From: Albimonas sp963977235
GTDB taxonomy: Bacteria; Pseudomonadota; Alphaproteobacteria; Rhodobacterales; Rhodobacteraceae
Assembly: GCF_963977235.1 (NCBI RefSeq)
Contig: NZ_CAXBOD010000013.1
Span: 1-64,000, forward strand
DNA: 64,000 bases
Direction of reading: 5' to 3'
The notes under the pieces were generated by a model, which worked only from the letters and a program-made list of their open reading frames with translations, had not been told where the DNA came from and ran no database searches. The position numbers and the translations under genes were made by a program. This document shows positions 17,745 to 25,429 of this stretch, piece after piece (position 1 is the first letter of the stretch; the number at the start of each line of letters is the position of its first letter).

Positions 17745-18160
17745 CACTTCGCCTTGGGCTTGCGGCCGAGGCCGATCTGCTTGGCCAGCTCCTGGCGCTT
17801 GCGCGCATAGGCGGGCGCGACCATCGGGTAGTCGGCCGACAGGCCCCACTTCGCCCGATACTCCTCGGGCGTCATGTCGTAGGCGGTCTTCAGATGCCGC
17901 TTGAGCATCTTGAGCTTCTTCCCGTCCTCGAGGCAGACGATGAACTCATCGGTGACCGACTTCTTCACCGGAACCGCAGGAATCAGCTCTTCCTGCGGCT
18001 CGGGCTTGTCCTCGGCCAGTTCCGTCAGCTTGGCGAAGACGGACTCGATCACGCTGGTCAGGTCCTGGGGCGAAACCGGATTGTTCGAAACGTGCGACGA
18101 CACGATATCCGCGGTCAGCGCGAGCAGTTCCGATTTTGCGATGAGCGTGGTGTCCGACAT
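17744..18160 (-). CDS. MucR/Ros-family transcriptional regulator
   Basis: 138 residues from the ATG at 18160. The N-terminal half holds a helical oligomerisation region (SELLALTADIVSSHVSNNPV); the C-terminal half is the prokaryotic zinc-finger-like DNA-binding domain with VCLEDGKKLKMLKRHLKTAY and MTPEEYRAKWGL. MucR proteins are global regulators that bind AT-rich DNA, often including their own promoter. The Cys, Asp and first His of the usual zinc site are present, but the second His position after RHL appears to be Ala (LKTAYD). The long AT-rich leader (18161-18291) fits autoregulation. Confidence 0.9.
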   Translation of the reverse strand: MSDTTLIAKSELLALTADIVSSHVSNNPVSPQDLTSVIESVFAKLTELAEDKPEPQEELIPAVPVKKSVTDEFIVCLEDGKKLKMLKRHLKTAYDMTPEEYRAKWGLSADYPMVAPAYARKRQELAKQIGLGRKPKAK

Positions 18161-18262
18161 GATACCTCTCATTATGACAGCGACGTGAACCCGAGCGGGT
18201 CCCTATTCGTGGCTGTTCCGGCGGCAGGCGAACCGCCCCGAACCAGATAAGAACGTGATCGG

Positions 18263-18291
18263 GTCTTAAGACTTCACTACTGCCGCGTCAA
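18263..18291 (-). promoter_or_regulatory. Candidate sigma-70 promoter of the mucR-like gene
   Basis: On the minus strand TTGACG (18291-18286) and TAAGAC (18268-18263) are 17 bases apart, in an AT-rich region. The start codon is about 100 bases downstream, leaving a long leader where the regulator could bind its own promoter. Confidence 0.5.
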
Positions 18292-18363
18292 TTCATATCG
18301 GGCTGACAAAATCGCGAAACCCGCGCCAATCGCGCGCAGTTCGTCTGACGCGAGTTCCCGCGA

Positions 18364-18900
18364 TTACGAGGTGCGGTCCCCCGATGCCTGGACCTCGTGG
18401 CGCCCTGGTCGGAGACGCATCGCCACCGCGTCGATCCGGTTTCCATTGACGTCGCGGTAATAATCGCGCCGACGCCCCACCGCGACCCAACCCAGCGCGG
18501 AATAGAGGGCGCGGGCGGGCGCGTTGGTCTGCGCGACTTCGAGGAAGGCCTCCTGCACGCCCGCGGCGGCGACGAGCTCGGCGAAGCGGGCCGTCAGCGC
18601 CCGGCCGAGGCCCCGTCGGCGCGCCTCGGGACGGGTCGCCAGCGTCACCAGCTCGGCCTCCGGGCCCGCCACCCGACCCAGCAGCAGCGCATCGGCGTCG
18701 AGCAGGGCGAGCGCGCCGGGCACGGCGGCGAATCCGGCGATCTCGGCGGCCGACCAGGCGCGGCCGGGCACCTCGCCGTTGAAGGCCGCGGCATGGATCG
18801 CGGACGCCTGCGCGGCGAGCGCGGGGTCGCAGGCCAGTCGTGCGGCGATGTCGGGAAGGGGCGGGGGCGCGGCGCCCTCGGCCGCGACCGGGGCGCTCAC
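18364..18900 (-). CDS. rimI: GNAT N-acetyltransferase, RimI-like
   Basis: 178 residues, starting at a GTG whose bases overlap the tsaB stop (GTGA). The GNAT core is complete: TLATRPEARRRGLGRALTAR (acetyl-CoA pyrophosphate loop R-x-x-G-x-G/A, motif A) and EVAQTNAPARALYSALGW (motif B with the conserved Tyr). RimI acetylates the N-terminal alanine of ribosomal protein S18; the tsaB-rimI pairing is common across bacteria and supports this name. The N-terminal 20 residues are a poorly conserved extension, so the true start could be internal. Confidence 0.85.
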   Translation of the reverse strand: MSAPVAAEGAAPPPLPDIAARLACDPALAAQASAIHAAAFNGEVPGRAWSAAEIAGFAAVPGALALLDADALLLGRVAGPEAELVTLATRPEARRRGLGRALTARFAELVAAAGVQEAFLEVAQTNAPARALYSALGWVAVGRRRDYYRDVNGNRIDAVAMRLRPGRHEVQASGDRTS

Positions 18901-19625
18901 CCAGGCGCGCCGTCCAGCAGCGGCGGAGGCGCCTCCGAGGGCGGATCGGCTTCGGGCGGACGGGGGTAGATCGGGGCGGGGCGCTCGGGTCGCGCGCCCG
19001 GGGGCAGGGCGGCCAGGATCCGGGCCGCGATGCGGGCCACGTCGACGGGATCGGGCAGGTCGCCCTCGTCGAGCGCGATGACGTCCAGCGCGGTGGCGAG
19101 CTCGCCCGCGCCCGGGCCGCGCACGCAGGCGACGGGCGCCTCGGCGAACAGGTCGGGCAGGGCCGCGAGCGAGGCCTGCACCGCCTCGCCCAGCGCCTCG
19201 GCCACGGGCTCGCCGGTCTCGTCGACGAGGATCTCGAACAGCTGGGCGTGGCGTTCGTCCCGCCGGGCGGCGGCAAGCGCCAGGACCGGGCCCTCGGCCC
19301 CCGCGCGGCCGGCGGCCTGGGCCAGCGCCTGCAGGCGCGGCACGCCGACCGAGGGGCGCCCGATTGCCAGCGCCAGCCCGCGGGCCGCGGACACGCCGAT
19401 GCGCACGCCGGTGAAGTTGCCCGGGCCCGTGCAGACGCCGATGCCCGACAGCGCGCGGGGCGCCACGCCGGCCTCGGCCAGCACCTCCTGGATCAGGGGG
19501 GCGAGCCGTTCGGCCTGGCCCTTGCCCATCGGCTCGGACCGCGAGGCCAGCACGCGCCCGTCGGACACGACCGCGGCCGCGCATTGCGCGGCCGAGGCGT
19601 CGAGTCCCAGAATCGGTCCCGTCAC
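18897..19625 (-). CDS. tsaB: tRNA threonylcarbamoyladenosine synthesis protein TsaB
   Basis: 242 residues. An ASKHA-type fold with LGLDASAAQCAAAVV at the N-terminus and the diagnostic GPGNFTGVRIG loop near residue 70. TsaB is the TsaD partner in making t6A at position 37 of ANN-decoding tRNAs. The C-terminal part is longer and more proline-rich than in E. coli. It begins 10 bases after the NifU-like gene and its stop overlaps the rimI start, so the three form one operon. Confidence 0.94.
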   Translation of the reverse strand: MTGPILGLDASAAQCAAAVVSDGRVLASRSEPMGKGQAERLAPLIQEVLAEAGVAPRALSGIGVCTGPGNFTGVRIGVSAARGLALAIGRPSVGVPRLQALAQAAGRAGAEGPVLALAAARRDERHAQLFEILVDETGEPVAEALGEAVQASLAALPDLFAEAPVACVRGPGAGELATALDVIALDEGDLPDPVDVARIAARILAALPPGARPERPAPIYPRPPEADPPSEAPPPLLDGAPG

Positions 19626-19635
19626 GGGGCCGGCG

Positions 19636-20208
19636 TCAGAACTGGAGGCCGACAGGGCGCACCTCGGTCACCTCGGGGATGTAGTGGCGCAGCAGGTTCT
19701 CGATGCCCATCTTCAGCGTCATCGTCGACGAGGGGCAGCCCGCGCAGGCGCCCTGCATGTGCAGGTAAACCACGCCTCGCTCGAACCCGTGGAAGGTGAT
19801 GTCGCCGCCGTCCTGGGCGACCGCTGGGCGCACCCGGGTGTCGAGCAGCTCCTTGATCTGCACCACGATCTCGCCGTCGGGACCGGTGTGCTCGGCGTGG
19901 CCGGTCTGCTGGTCGCCGGCCTCGGCGGTCAGCACCGGGGCGCCGGACTGGAAATGCTCGAGGATCGCGCCGAGGACGCCGGGCTTCAGGTGCGCCCAGT
20001 CGCGGCCCTCGGCCTTGGTGACGGTGATGAAGTCGGGGCCCAGGAACACGCCCTCGATCCCCTCGACCGTGAAGATGCGCTCGGCCAGCGGCGAGGCGCC
20101 GGCGGCCTCCTTCGCGGGAAAGTCCGCAGAGCCGGCCTGCATCACGGTCTGGCCGGGCAGGAACTTCAGCGTTGCGGGGTTCGGCGTGGATTCGGTCTGG
20201 ATGAACAT
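19636..20208 (-). CDS. NifU-family Fe-S carrier with Nfu domain
   Basis: 190 residues. An N-terminal Scaffold_Nfu/NifU_N region (MFIQTESTPNPATLKFLPGQ) is followed by the Nfu domain with CxxC at Cys155 and Cys158 (GACAGCPSSTMTLKMGIENL). Proteins of this plan carry a bridged 4Fe-4S cluster and hand it to apo-proteins; they are common in alphaproteobacteria and resemble mitochondrial NFU1. GGAGG precedes the ATG. It leads the operon with tsaB and rimI. A second NifU-type protein with the N-terminal scaffold domain lies at 63461-63931. Confidence 0.93.
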   Translation of the reverse strand: MFIQTESTPNPATLKFLPGQTVMQAGSADFPAKEAAGASPLAERIFTVEGIEGVFLGPDFITVTKAEGRDWAHLKPGVLGAILEHFQSGAPVLTAEAGDQQTGHAEHTGPDGEIVVQIKELLDTRVRPAVAQDGGDITFHGFERGVVYLHMQGACAGCPSSTMTLKMGIENLLRHYIPEVTEVRPVGLQF

Positions 20209-20505
20209 GGCGGCCTCCTCATCCCGCCCGATATGGACCCATCGGGCGCGGAAAACAAGAATCGTTCCAAACTTCGGCGGGGCGAAGCGTCGGGCGCCGG
20301 GCCTGGCGGCGCGCCGTCGGAGGGCTGTCTCCGCGGCGCGGCTCGGACGCCGCCGTCGCGGCTCTCATACGCCAGCCGCGCGACCGGCGGAAGCCCGCGC
20401 GCCCCCGCAACGGGCGCGACGCAGCCAAGCCCGCCCGCAGGGCGCCTGTAGTCCGCTTGTTGAAAGACGCGCGCCGCCTGCCGCCGCGCGATCGCCGGGC
20501 GACGC
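20209..20505. other. Intergenic region between NifU-like and universal stress genes
   Basis: 297 bases on either side of a dispersed repeat (20420-20464). The part next to the NifU-like start is AT-richer (GAAAACAAGAATCGTTCCAA) and is the likely promoter. No other gene is supported. Confidence 0.4.
20420..20464. repeat. 45-bp dispersed repeat, copy A
   Basis: This 45-base stretch matches the reverse complement of 58585-58629 at 43 of 45 positions. Both copies lie in intergenic DNA next to 3' ends of genes. It is REP-like: GC-rich, short, and part of a palindrome in the second copy. Confidence 0.75.
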
Positions 20506-20961
20506 TCAGCAGAGGGCGATCACCTGCTCGCGCGAGAGGGCGCCGGGGACCACCGTCACCGGCACCGACATCGAGCCCGCCATCTTGCCCACCAGGTAGC
20601 TGACCAGCGGACCGGGGCCGTTGTCGACGCCCGCGCCCAGGACCAGGACGCCGACCTCGGGGTCCTCCTTGATCTGGGCGAGGACCTGCTCGACCGCCTC
20701 GCCCTCGCGGATCACGAACTCGGGGACGATGCCGACATTCTCCTGCACCGGGCCCGCGACCTCGTGAAAGCGCTGCTCGGCCGCCTCGCGGGCTTCGTGG
20801 CGCATCAGGTCGCCGACGCCCAGCCAGTGCTGGAACTCCTCGGGGCGGATCACGAACAGCATCTGCAGCCCGCCGCCGGTCTTGTGGGCGCGGCGGGCGG
20901 CGAAGCGGATGGCGTTCATGCACTCGGGCGTCTCGTCGACGACCACCAGGAATTTCCGCAA
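20506..20961 (-). CDS. Universal stress protein (UspA family)
   Basis: 151 residues with the Usp fold: N-terminal MRKFLVVVDETPECMNAIRFA, central strands VGVLVLGAG, and C-terminal LVGKMAGSMSVPVTVVPGAL. The late glycine-rich segment is shaped like the ATP-binding loop of UspA-type proteins but lacks a clean G-2x-G-9x-G(S/T) pattern. UspA proteins are cytoplasmic and rise under stress; the precise role is not known. It appears to be a single-gene unit, with its start 109 bases from the end of the speB-like gene. Confidence 0.88.
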   Translation of the reverse strand: MRKFLVVVDETPECMNAIRFAARRAHKTGGGLQMLFVIRPEEFQHWLGVGDLMRHEAREAAEQRFHEVAGPVQENVGIVPEFVIREGEAVEQVLAQIKEDPEVGVLVLGAGVDNGPGPLVSYLVGKMAGSMSVPVTVVPGALSREQVIALC

Positions 20962-21069
20962 GGGGCAGGCTCCGCAGGGCCGCGGCGGACCGCGGCGGGA
21001 GGGCGCAGTCTCGCGCCGATGCCGCCGCGGTTCAAGCGCGGGTTGCGAGGGAGGGCGGGGCCGGCCCCG

Positions 21070-22044
21070 TCAGGCGGCGGGCCCGCCCGGCCGCTGGGCG
21101 TGCAGGCACAGCAGCTGCAGCGCGATGGTGGCGCCGGCGAGCGCGGTGATCTCGCCCACGTCATAGGCGGGCGACACCTCGACCACGTCCATCCCGCGCA
21201 CGTCCAGCCCCGCCAGCCCGCGCAGCATCGCCAGCGCCTGCCACGAGGCGAGCCCCCCGCAGACCGGCGTGCCGGTGCCCGGCGCGAAGGCGGGGTCGAG
21301 GCAGTCGATGTCGAAGGTCAGGTAGACCGGCGCGTCGCCGACCCGGGCGCGGATCGCCGCGACGGTCGCCGCGACCCCCTGCTCATGGCACTTGATCGCG
21401 TCCCAGATCTCGATCCCCATCGGGTCGTCGTTGGTGGTGCGGATGCCGACCTGGATCGACTTCGAGGCGTCGATCACCCCCTCGCTGACGCCGCGGGCGA
21501 ACATGGTGCCGTGGTCGATCCAGTCGGCCGGCGCCTCCCAGGTGTCGGTATGGGCGTCGAACTGCACCATCGCCAGCGGCTGACCCAGCCTGGCGGCCAG
21601 CGCCTTCATCGCGGGATAGGTGGTGAAGTGGTCGCCTCCGATCGCCAGAGGCGTGACCCCGGCGGCGAGGATATGGGCCATCGCGGCCTCGATCGCCCCC
21701 GGCGCCTCCGTGGGGTGGCCGTGGGGGATAAGCACGTCGCCCCAGTCGATCACGTCGAGCGCCTCGAACGGATCGAAGGACGAGGGCCAGGCCCGGCTCC
21801 AGCCCAGTTGCGAGGACGCCGCCCGCACCGCCCGCGGCCCGAAGCGCGTGCCGGGGCGGTTGGTCACCGACTGGTCGTAGGGCACGCCCACCACCGCCAC
21901 GTCGGCGCCCGCGAGATCGCGCCCGTAGCGCCGCCGGCAGAAGCTCAGCGCGCCCGACCACATCGGCTCGTCATGGGTGACGGCCTTCGCGTCGGGGGCG
22001 AGGAACGCGTAGTCGCGGCGATGCGGATCGGGGGTGTCGGTCAT
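21070..22044 (-). CDS. speB: Agmatinase/ureohydrolase family protein
   Basis: 324 residues. All metal-binding motifs of the arginase/agmatinase family are intact: GGDHFTTYP, FDAHTDTW and FDIDCLDPAFAPGTGTP, giving a two-manganese site. The GTGTP ending of the third motif is usual for agmatinases and guanidino-acid hydrolases. The enzyme would release urea from agmatine (to putrescine) or from a guanidino acid. It is divergent from a GntR regulator, which is followed by an aminotransferase of the type used for putrescine or omega-amino acids; together they suggest breakdown of a guanidino compound or polyamine. Agmatine is favoured but not proven. Confidence 0.87.
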   Translation of the reverse strand: MTDTPDPHRRDYAFLAPDAKAVTHDEPMWSGALSFCRRRYGRDLAGADVAVVGVPYDQSVTNRPGTRFGPRAVRAASSQLGWSRAWPSSFDPFEALDVIDWGDVLIPHGHPTEAPGAIEAAMAHILAAGVTPLAIGGDHFTTYPAMKALAARLGQPLAMVQFDAHTDTWEAPADWIDHGTMFARGVSEGVIDASKSIQVGIRTTNDDPMGIEIWDAIKCHEQGVAATVAAIRARVGDAPVYLTFDIDCLDPAFAPGTGTPVCGGLASWQALAMLRGLAGLDVRGMDVVEVSPAYDVGEITALAGATIALQLLCLHAQRPGGPAA

Positions 22045-22076
22045 CGGGAAGCGCCTCGATTGACAGGGTGTCGATT

Positions 22077-22086
22077 TGTGATCACA
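22077..22086. promoter_or_regulatory. Perfect palindrome TGTGATCACA, possible GntR operator
   Basis: It lies between the divergent speB-like and GntR genes, nine bases before the GntR ATG. GT-N4-AC symmetry suits FadR-subfamily GntR operators. A second TGTGATCAC occurs at 22172-22180 inside the regulator gene. Confidence 0.45.
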
Positions 22087-22094
22087 TTACCCAC

Positions 22095-22829
22095 ATGACC
22101 CTCGCAGACGCAACCCGCGGCCAGCGCGCGGAGGCCCCGCCCGAGGCCCAGGACGCCGCCGTCTCCCGCCGTGTGATCACGGACGAGGGCGGCGCCACGG
22201 CCCATGAGCGGGTCTACAAGCACCTCCGCCGCCGCATCCTCCACGGAGAGATGGCGCCCGGCGATCACCTGACCCTGCGGGGCGTCGCCGGAGAGCTCGG
22301 CGTCTCGATGACCCCGGCGCGCGAGGCGGTGCGCCGGCTTGCGGCCGAGGGGGCGCTTGCGATCTCGGCCTCGGGCCGCGTCTCGGCCCCGGTGCTGACG
22401 CCGCAGCGCATTGAAGAACTCGCCTCCATCCGCGCGCTGCTGGAACCCGAGCTCGCCGCCCGCGCCCTGCCGCGCGCCCATTTCAGCCTGATCGAGCGCC
22501 TCAAGCGCATGAACGACGAGATCGACCGGCATCTCGCCTCGGGCGACGCGGCAGCCTACGTGCGCGGCAACCTGGAGTTCCACCGCACCCTCTACCTTCG
22601 CGCCCATGCGCCCGCGATGCTGGCGCTGGCCGAGACGGTGTGGCTGCAGACCGGCCCCTCGATGCGCGCGCTTTATGCGCGGATCGGCATGGGGCGGGTC
22701 GCCGACTATCACGCCAAGGCCATCGCGGCGCTGGCGGCGGGGGACGAGGCGGGCCTGCGCCTCGCGATCCGCGCCGACGTGCGCCAGGGCCTGACCATGC
22801 TTTCGAACGAGGGGCTCGACGCGGCCTGA
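22095..22829 (+). CDS. GntR-family regulator with FCD domain
   Basis: 244 residues from ATG at 22095 (a GTG at 22068 is also open but would overlap the candidate operator). Winged helix-turn-helix at residues about 35-95 (HERVYKHLRRRILHGEMAPG, then GVSMTPAREAVRRLAAEGAL). The C-terminal FCD domain has the usual Asp/His region (FHRTLYLRAHAP) that binds a metal and a carboxylate ligand. It is divergent from the ureohydrolase gene and 57 bases before the aminotransferase gene; it is likely to control both. Confidence 0.9.
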   Translation: MTLADATRGQRAEAPPEAQDAAVSRRVITDEGGATAHERVYKHLRRRILHGEMAPGDHLTLRGVAGELGVSMTPAREAVRRLAAEGALAISASGRVSAPVLTPQRIEELASIRALLEPELAARALPRAHFSLIERLKRMNDEIDRHLASGDAAAYVRGNLEFHRTLYLRAHAPAMLALAETVWLQTGPSMRALYARIGMGRVADYHAKAIAALAAGDEAGLRLAIRADVRQGLTMLSNEGLDAA

Positions 22830-22886
22830 GGCGCGCTCCCTTCGGGGGCGGCAGGCCGGGCGAGGCCCGTGACAGGAACCGGACCG

Positions 22887-24284
22887 ATGAACCAGCAGAT
22901 CAACCTCCGCTCGACCGCCGACTACCAGGCGATGGACGCCGCCCACCACTGGCACCCGTTCTCCGACATGGCGGACCTGAACCGGAAGGGATCGCGGGTG
23001 ATCTCGTCCGCGCAGGGGGTGTGGCTGACCGACACCGACGGCAACCGCTTCATCGACGGCATGTCCGGCCTGTGGTGCGTGAACGTCGGCTACGGGCGCG
23101 AGGAGATTGTCGAGGCGGTGACCCGCCAGCTGCGCGATCTGCCCTACTACAACACCTTCTTCCAGAGCACCCACCCCGCCGCGGCCGAGTTCGCCGAGGC
23201 GCTGGCCCAGGTGGCGCCGCCGCAGATGAACCGGGTGTTCTTCACCAACTCCGGCTCGGAATCGAACGACACCGTGTTCCGGCTGGCGCGGGTCTACTGG
23301 GACTGCCTCGGCAAGCCCTCGAAGAAGGTCTTCATCGGGCGGCACAACGGCTACCACGGCTCCACCGCCACGGCGACGTCGATGGGCGGCATGGGGGCGA
23401 TGCACGGCCAGTCGGGCCTGCCCTTCAACGGGTTTGCCCACATCGACCAGCCCTACTGGTACGGCGAGGGCCGCCCCGAGGGTCTCTCGCCCGAGGAATT
23501 CGGCAAGCTCCGCGCCCGCCAGCTGGAACAGAAGATCGACGAACTGGGCGAAGACAACGTCTGCGCCTTCATCGCCGAGCCCATTCAGGGCGCCGGCGGC
23601 GTGATCATCCCGCCCGAGACCTACTGGCCCGAGATCGCCCGCATCTGCGCCGAGCGCGAGATCCTGCTGATCACCGACGAGGTGATCTGCGGCTTCGGCC
23701 GCACCGGAAGCTGGTGGGGCGCCGAGACCTACGGCGTGACCCCCGACCTGATGCCGATCGCCAAGGGCATGACCTCGGGCTACCAGCCGATGGGCGGGGT
23801 CTTCATCTCCGACCGCGTGGCGGGCCCGGTGATGGAGAAGGCCGGCGAGTTCTACCACGGCTACACCTACTCCGGTCATCCCGCCGCCTGCGCCGCGGGG
23901 CTGGCCAGCCTGCGCATCCTGCAGGAGGAGAAGCTGGTCGAGCGGGTGCGCGACGTGCTCGCCCCGCAGATGGCGAAGCTCTGGGCCGGCCTCGCCGATC
24001 ACCCGCTGGTGGGCGAGACCCGCACCAGGGGGTTCCTCGGCGCCATCGAGCTGGTGAAGAACAAGCAGACGGGCGAGCGCTTCGCGGGCGACCTTGGCGT
24101 CGGGGGCATGGCGCGCGACCTCTGCGTGGGCAAGCACGGGCTGGTGATGCGCGCGGTGGGCGACACGATGATCGCCTCGCCCCCCTATGTGATGACCGAG
24201 GAGGAGCTCGACGAGATGGCCGCCCGCGCGCGCCGCATGCTCGACGACCTCGCCGACAAGCTGACCCGCGAGGGGCATCTCTGA
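22887..24284 (+). CDS. Class III aminotransferase (omega-amino acid/putrescine-pyruvate type)
   Basis: 465 residues. Class-III PLP motifs are complete: TNSGSESNDTVFRLARVYW, the HNGYHGST segment, LITDEVICGFGRTGSWWG, and the PLP-binding Lys in PIAKGMTSGYQPMGGVF. N-terminal AAHHWHPFSDM is typical of the group of putrescine- and omega-amino-acid:pyruvate transaminases (SpuC/beta-alanine:pyruvate). In context it may transfer the amino group of putrescine or gamma-aminobutyrate made after the ureohydrolase step. ATG at 22887 is chosen; GTG at 22869 would add six residues. A strong hairpin follows the stop. Confidence 0.9.
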   Translation: MNQQINLRSTADYQAMDAAHHWHPFSDMADLNRKGSRVISSAQGVWLTDTDGNRFIDGMSGLWCVNVGYGREEIVEAVTRQLRDLPYYNTFFQSTHPAAAEFAEALAQVAPPQMNRVFFTNSGSESNDTVFRLARVYWDCLGKPSKKVFIGRHNGYHGSTATATSMGGMGAMHGQSGLPFNGFAHIDQPYWYGEGRPEGLSPEEFGKLRARQLEQKIDELGEDNVCAFIAEPIQGAGGVIIPPETYWPEIARICAEREILLITDEVICGFGRTGSWWGAETYGVTPDLMPIAKGMTSGYQPMGGVFISDRVAGPVMEKAGEFYHGYTYSGHPAACAAGLASLRILQEEKLVERVRDVLAPQMAKLWAGLADHPLVGETRTRGFLGAIELVKNKQTGERFAGDLGVGGMARDLCVGKHGLVMRAVGDTMIASPPYVMTEEELDEMAARARRMLDDLADKLTREGHL

Positions 24285-24310
24285 GCGCGCCCGCGGTTCT
24301 GGAATAGGAG

Positions 24311-24342
24311 CGGCCCCGGCGTTTCGCCGGGGCCGTTCGCGT
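24311..24342 (+). terminator. Rho-independent-like terminator after the aminotransferase gene
   Basis: Perfect 11-bp stem: CGGCCCCGGCG (24311-24321), loop TTT, CGCCGGGGCCG (24325-24335), followed by TTCGCGTTT. It lies 26 bases after the stop codon. Confidence 0.75.
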
Positions 24343-24433
24343 TTGCAGGGCGCGCCCTTGGCCTCCTGCCGGGCGAGAGCGTCAGAGCGCGCGAAGCCCT
24401 TGCGCTGCTCGTCCGGTGGCGGGGGGAGGGAGG

Positions 24434-24458
24434 AGGCCCCGGGCTTGACCCGGGGCCT
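24434..24458. repeat. REP-like palindrome around CTTGA, copy 1
   Basis: A 10-bp stem AGGCCCCGGG/CCCGGGGCCT flanks the loop CTTGA. The core CCCCGGGCTTGACCCGGGG recurs at 35250-35268, also next to the 3' end of a gene and followed by the same CCTCG. This indicates a dispersed intergenic repeat family. Here it lies just downstream of the LysR gene end, on the opposite strand, and could stop that transcript. Confidence 0.65.
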
Positions 24459-24478
24459 CGCGCGACCTGGCCGAGAGC

Positions 24479-25429
24479 TCAGACCTGGGAGCGGGGGCGC
24501 GGCGCGGCGGCGAGGCCGGCCTCTTCGAGATGCGCGATCAGCGCGGTCTCGACCGGGGTCATGTGGCGTTCCAGGTCGACCAGCGAAAAGACCTCGACCT
24601 GCGGCGCGGGCGCCGCCACAGGGATCCGCCACAGACGAGGACCGTAGCGGGCGGCGTGGCCCTCCGACAGGCAGCCGAGCGCCGCGCCATGCTCGATCAG
24701 CTCCACCAGGTCGACGATGCCCGAGGCCGCGGCGATCATCCGCCCCCCGATCCCGTAGCGCACCCGGTAGCGGGTGAGGGCGGAAAGGGCGCCGGCCATG
24801 GCGTCCTCCTCGAAGCCCACCACGTCGGAGGCGGCCAGAACCTCCGGGTCGACCTCGTGGCGACGATAGAGGGGGTGGGCCGGCCCGCAGAATATGCCGA
24901 AGCGCTGGGGCTCCAGCGGCTGGGCGCGCAAGCGCTGCACCGGGTCGACGCGGGTGCAGAAGCCCACAGAGGCGATGCGCTGCAACAGCCCCTGCGCCAC
25001 GTCATGGCAGGGCGTCGAGCGGATCGAGAGGGTCACGCCGGGATGCAGGGCGCGGAACGCCTCCAGCACCGGCATGGCGAAATCCATGTCGAGATGGGAG
25101 GAGCGGAAGACCACCACCGCCCCCGACAGCGCCCGGCCGCCTTCCTCGCCCACGTCGTTGAGGCGCACCACACCGCCGTAGATCTCCAGCGCCTCGCGGT
25201 AGACGGCCTCGCCCGCGCGGGTGACCACGAAGGTCTGGCCGGCGCCGCGCTCCACGAGGCGCAGCTCCAGCCGTTCCTCCAGCCTCCGCAGGGCCGACGA
25301 GACCGAGGGTTGCGAGATGTTCAGCCGCTGCGCCGCCCCGGTGATCGAGCGTTCCTGCACGATCACCATGAAGGTGCGCAGCAGGTTCCAGTCGAGCTGA
25401 ACCGCGAGCCGGTCGAGCGGGAAGCTCAT
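24479..25429 (-). CDS. LysR-family transcriptional regulator
   Basis: 316 residues. Winged helix-turn-helix at residues about 15-75 (RSITGAAQRLNISQPSVSSA, LRRLEERLELRLVERG), then the LysR substrate-binding domain. Start ATG overlaps the stop of the upstream ABC ATPase gene by four bases (ATGA), so the regulator is the last gene of the peptide-transporter operon, an arrangement that links its amount to the operon. It probably senses a ligand brought in by that importer and could act on the divergent region at 31218-31702. Confidence 0.93.
   Translation of the reverse strand: MSFPLDRLAVQLDWNLLRTFMVIVQERSITGAAQRLNISQPSVSSALRRLEERLELRLVERGAGQTFVVTRAGEAVYREALEIYGGVVRLNDVGEEGGRALSGAVVVFRSSHLDMDFAMPVLEAFRALHPGVTLSIRSTPCHDVAQGLLQRIASVGFCTRVDPVQRLRAQPLEPQRFGIFCGPAHPLYRRHEVDPEVLAASDVVGFEEDAMAGALSALTRYRVRYGIGGRMIAAASGIVDLVELIEHGAALGCLSEGHAARYGPRLWRIPVAAPAPQVEVFSLVDLERHMTPVETALIAHLEEAGLAAAPRPRSQV

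Noticed and set aside
22041..24632. 863-codon open frame on the minus strand
   Set aside because: It covers the GntR and aminotransferase genes in reverse; both of those have full family motifs.
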